Assembly: GCA_036320915.1 (NCBI GenBank)
Contig: JAXBDG010000011.1
Location: 1,634,501 to 1,698,500, forward strand
DNA length: 64,000 nt
Direction of reading: 5' to 3'
Source of the DNA: Linnemannia elongata
Taxonomy: Eukaryota > Mortierellomycota > Mortierellomycetes > Mortierellales > Mortierellaceae
Shown here piece after piece: positions 60,401-64,000 of this stretch; position 1 is the stretch's first letter; each line of letters begins with the position of its first letter. Made by a program: the position numbers and the translations under genes. The notes under the pieces were generated by a model. It was not told the DNA's origin, did no database searches, and worked only from the letters and a program-made list of their open reading frames with translations.

Positions 60401-61623
60401 CCTGACCGCCGGTTCCAGATCCTGGTCCACCAACACCTCCACCTCCAGAGCCGGATCCGCCAGCAACGCCTCCGCCAGTATTACCACTAGACCCTGAATT
60501 AAGTCCATGATGTTTCTGACCAGGAACAGCTCTGGGGAAGAACAGCTTCCCAGGCATTCGCGATTGTCCAATCCTGGCTCCCGACGCAAAAGGTCCCATG
60601 CCTAACCGCGGGGAAGGTGCCATTCCACTGCTATTCATGCCTCCACTGGTGTTACTGTTGCCACTGTTAAGACCGCCTATACCGAGATTGTTCCCCAAGG
60701 CAGTTGGTCCAACGCCGAGTCGACTCAAGAATGAACTTGCCCTTGTCCTGTTACTCTCTGGGTGCGCCTTGTTCCTGAAGAAGTTGAAATCATGTCGACT
60801 CCTATTTAATTTGCACAGACAATAAAGGGATGACATGGGGAGGGTTTAGCAAACTGATACCATATCCTAAGCCCATCCATTTTTTTTCCTCCCAGGAACG
60901 TATCTTCGTTGACACAATCAAGTTGCATCTGACTTACTCGAGTCCCCGGATAGGTTCGTGAGGCTGCAACGGTGTCTCCGAATCTGCATCCTCTTCTTCA
61001 TCCTCCTCTCCATCCTCACCATTGTCGATACCATTCCGTGGCCGTCTCCGTCCATGCAAGTCCTGTTCCGCTTCACCGTCCTCCTGGTCAAAGCCGCCTG
61101 ACCGCGTCAACTCCTGAATTGCCGAGGATCGACTCTTATCGTGCTCGCCACCACCTGCATAGTGATCATCCTCCTCCTCCTCGGGTTCAAACAATGGTTT
61201 CCGTCGGAACCCAGATCCGCCAAGCGCAAGCCCCAACGAAACGGGTCCCTTCTGGATCGCAGGACTCATCCCGGGTTGTTGACGGAGGATGGGTGGCGAG
61301 ACGACCCTAGTGACAGAAGATCCACCGAACAATGGCCGTGGAGAAGTCGAGGATTCTCGGGAGGGCTGTGGTGGTGAGGACCCCGAAAATGGCGGTGTTG
61401 TTGATGCTGTTGTTGTAGGCTGCTGCAAGAGGTCGTCCAACGTGGGAGACTTCCCTTCAGAGTCCTGAAGTTGTTGTTGACGAGACGGTGATGCAGACGG
61501 GGTGAGAGTAGCTGCTGTTGAAGTAGTAAAGGGTAAGACTGGACTTGAGCTGTCTCTCTTGTCGGGTGATTCGATCGCCCCAAAGAAGGCATCTGCCTCG
61601 TCCTGTCGAGAGGGGGGATTCAT
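57471..61623 (-). CDS. CLC-type chloride/proton exchanger
   Basis: Member of the CLC family nearest Gef1/CLC-3-type organelle exchangers. Nine exons: 60938-61623, 60245-60801, 59900-60151, 59185-59810, 58956-59101, 58774-58851, 58309-58670, 57737-58206, 57471-57587. Total 1097 residues, all phases consistent. Selectivity motifs are present: GSGIP at 545-549, GKEGP at 587-591 with gating Glu589, and GIFMPS in exon 7. The SLEE pair at 643-646 supplies the proton-pathway glutamate of exchangers, so it should swap Cl- for H+ in endosome/Golgi/vacuole membranes. Two CBS domains are at the C-terminus (exons 8-9). The N-terminal 430 residues are Ser/Pro-, Glu- and Gly-rich and make the protein some 300 residues longer than yeast Gef1. 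The exon 7 acceptor was chosen to continue LC-DEGG. Confidence 0.92.
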
Positions 61624-62143
61624 AATGTGTGTGTGTCTCGATGTCCTTGGTGTCTTGGTTTGATGGGAGAGTACGTTGAACGATGTGTCCTGGTTTACTC
61701 TTGCGGTGTTTCCTTTTCCTTGCGGTGTTCCTGAAGTATAAAGTTGAAGAAAGGGCGCGTCGGTCTACTTCTGTTGAGTAGGGAGCTGAAGGAAAAGGAT
61801 GGGCAATGGTCCCTGTGGAAGAGAGGGAGAGTGAAGGAGAGTGGCGTGAAAAATACAAAGAGTCGCTTCTTTTTTTTACTTTCCCTTGGCGCGCGTTTCT
61901 TTTGTCTGTGAGCCTTCTCTCCTTTGAAAGCACTCGACGTCAGTTCCCCAATAGGAAGGCACTCTGCACACATGCAACAGAACCCACGTCCCTCTCCTGT
62001 CCGTCGACTGATACTCCTCCCAAACACTCCTTCTTGATGTCATTGACACGAACAACAAGACGATTGCCATTACCCATTTGAAGGTTTTAATGGACTAGAA
62101 AGCGAACAAGGAGGAAACTAGGAAACAAAATATGAAAAACTAT
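61624..62143. other. Intergenic region, CLC promoter
   Basis: 520 nt between the SPT6 stop and the CLC start, both minus strand. No further gene seen. Confidence 0.5.
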
Positions 62144-64000
62144 CTAATAAAAAGGCTGCTGAGGCTGCTGGCCGGGTGGTGGCATAAATCGGCGGGGTGT
62201 GGGTGGAGCACGCGACGATCGGGCGCCATAAGAGTCATGACCACCAGGAGGTCCATGTCTGCTATCACCATGTGCGCTGCCGTAGCCGTGATGTGGCCCC
62301 GTCATATGACCGCTAGGAGGTCCCATGTGTCCACCGCCAGCTGCTCCAGTCCATGGCGCTCCTCCCCAGGGTGTTGAGCCCCAGTGACCACTTGATGACG
62401 ACGATGAAGGGTGTCCTTGCTGATGCATCGGTGGTGCTGCCTGGTGGGCAAGATGGTGAGGTACAACAGGCTGCTGTGAATGGTGGGGGACGTAGTGATG
62501 CGAGTGCGAAGAAGGTTGTTGGTGGTACGATCCAGGGTGCGAGGGTGTGTGGTGCGAGCTGCCGTAACTGCTGCCGTTGTAACCGCTGCTTGAGTTGTAA
62601 CTGCTGTAGTTGTTGCTGCTGCCGCTCTGACTGTTGTAGTGGGGTCGACTGTTGCTGGGTCCCGCTGTGCTAGTCGAAGCCACAGGCTTAGGGCGCAACC
62701 TTTGCTGCATCAGCTCCTTGAACGAGTTGCAGAGCGTCACGAAATCCTTGCAGTCCTTGTTTGTTGGTCCCTTGAGAACATAGTGGTCGGGGAGGACCTT
62801 CACGCTCAACTCCTCAATAGGACGGCTGGCCCCCAGCTTGAACAGAAGCGAGAAGAATCCAGGGAACTTTCTGTCCAGAGTGAATCCATACACGCATGCA
62901 TCAGGCTTGGCTTTAGTCTGCGTGTCCAGCGATTGCCCTATAATGAAGAGATCGTAAAGCTTCAGAATATTGCCTTTCGTACATTCAGAGCGCGCCACAA
63001 CAGACAACATTGCACGTCAGAATACTTACGAAGGTCAGAGGCACTCTCCTTGTACTTGCGGTTGGCCATGATCACCTCGGTCTTAGCCATGATCGCCTCA
63101 ATATGAGAGACAAGCAACTCGTCCAAGTCTGTATACTTGGAGTTATCGATCTTCAAGATCTTGCCCAAGCTGACATCGTCCTTCTTGTCCATCTCCAGAA
63201 TGTCTATTGGCACCATGCAACATGTATCGCTTGTTAGTTGTACGAACAGTGCACACAGCATCATCGATATCAACAAACAGCGGGAGAAAGTTTACCAAAG
63301 TGCTTGTAAAAGTCGTCGGCAAGTTTAACGGTCACAGTGAGATGGTCAACACCACGGTTGGAGGGGCGGATCACAAGCTCACCGCGAGTCTTGTCAGCCA
63401 GGAACTCGGTCGCCTCCTTTCCGTTCATATTCTTAAACAGGGGGTGGTTGATCTTGCGGCGCAAAAAGTGGGAGACTTTTTCGCTCTTCTTGACCTCATT
63501 CCTTGACCTTTCCTCCTCAAACTGATCAAACATCCTGTCCACGGGAAGCATGCGAAGCTGGGTATCACCATGTCGAAGCTCACTCTCCTTGCACGTCAAA
63601 TCGGCAAAGTATTTTTCCCGGTCCAGCCTCAGAATCTTGACCTGTAGTGTCTGACCCTCTGAGAGAACATCCGACACAGCGCCGATCTTGGTGTCGGCAA
63701 TGTTCTGGATCGCCAACATTCCGTCAATACCACAGTCCAGTCGTAACATGGCATTCCTGTCGCGGATCTTCGTGACCAAGGCAGGGACAATGAAGCCCTC
63801 CTTCAGAGTCTGGGGGGTCTCTCCTGTCAACATGGTAAAGATCACATCAGGCGAGGCACGCTCGAAAGGCCGGCGGGGATCGCGGAAAGGATCCTGCAGC
63901 TCGTGCTTGATAGTCTCCAGCGTCATGCGCTTGGGCTTGTTTTGGATCAGCTCCAACTGGTGGGCGTAATCCTCAAGCAAAAGATCGTTCAACTTTTCGG
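62144..64000 (-). CDS. SPT6: SPT6 transcription elongation factor, C-terminal part
   Basis: Histone chaperone and elongation factor that binds RNA polymerase II. Only the 3' part is in the window: exons 62144-62937, 63030-63203 and 63296 to beyond 64000. The first visible exon continues in frame past the right edge. It covers the end of the HhH/DLD region (LETIKHELQDPFRDPRRPFE), the S1 RNA-binding domain (LKEGFIVPALVTKIRDRNAMLRLDCGIDG), and the tandem SH2 module (starting HPLFKNMNGKEATEFL, with GELVIRPSNRGVDHLTVTVK; second SH2 in exons 2-3). The tandem SH2 contacts the phosphorylated Pol II linker. The last 150 residues are a disordered His/Ser/Gly/Pro-rich tail, as in many Spt6 proteins. Confidence 0.92.

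Overview
The window is nuclear DNA from a filamentous, early-diverging fungus, most likely Mucoromycota and probably a Mortierella-like lineage. That placement is inferred from gene style, not from a search. Evidence: short GT-AG introns of roughly 80-170 nt, TATA-containing promoters, glutamine/asparagine/serine-rich regulatory proteins, many long homopolymer and dinucleotide tracts, and a fungal gene set (POT peptide transporters, ERG1, Pps1-type phosphatase, Gef1-type CLC, DMC1, SPT6). I saw no rRNA, tRNA, CRISPR or transposon.

Layout. 1-4.3 kb: no gene seen. 4.3-14 kb: three tandem plus-strand PTR2/POT peptide transporter genes with the same intron position and a shared core promoter. 14.8-17.6 kb: a minus-strand gene for an acidic, low-complexity protein of unknown function. 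18.8-29.4 kb: nine minus-strand copies of a small cysteine-rich protein family that I do not recognise. The core is CxxC, 7-10 residues, (W)CxxCxxCx(2-3)C, often with a further C. One copy has a frameshift and one is a multi-lesion pseudogene. This array is the most novel part of the window.

29.9-64 kb is a dense conserved block: REX1/RNH70-type RNA exonuclease (-), DMC1 meiotic recombinase (-), COQ6 (+), RPN13/ADRM1 proteasome ubiquitin receptor (-), ERG1 squalene epoxidase (-), a Puf3/Pumilio-class RNA-binding protein (+), a Pps1-like dual-specificity phosphatase (-), an ALDH7A1-like aldehyde dehydrogenase (+), a CLC chloride/proton exchanger (-), and the 3' part of SPT6 (-), which runs off the right edge.

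The conserved genes look like ordinary housekeeping neighbours with no shared pathway. The two tandem families (transporters and Cys-rich proteins) are the rapidly evolving parts. Gene models were assembled by hand from reading frames, splice sites and protein family conservation. Phases were checked at every junction, and doubtful junctions are flagged.
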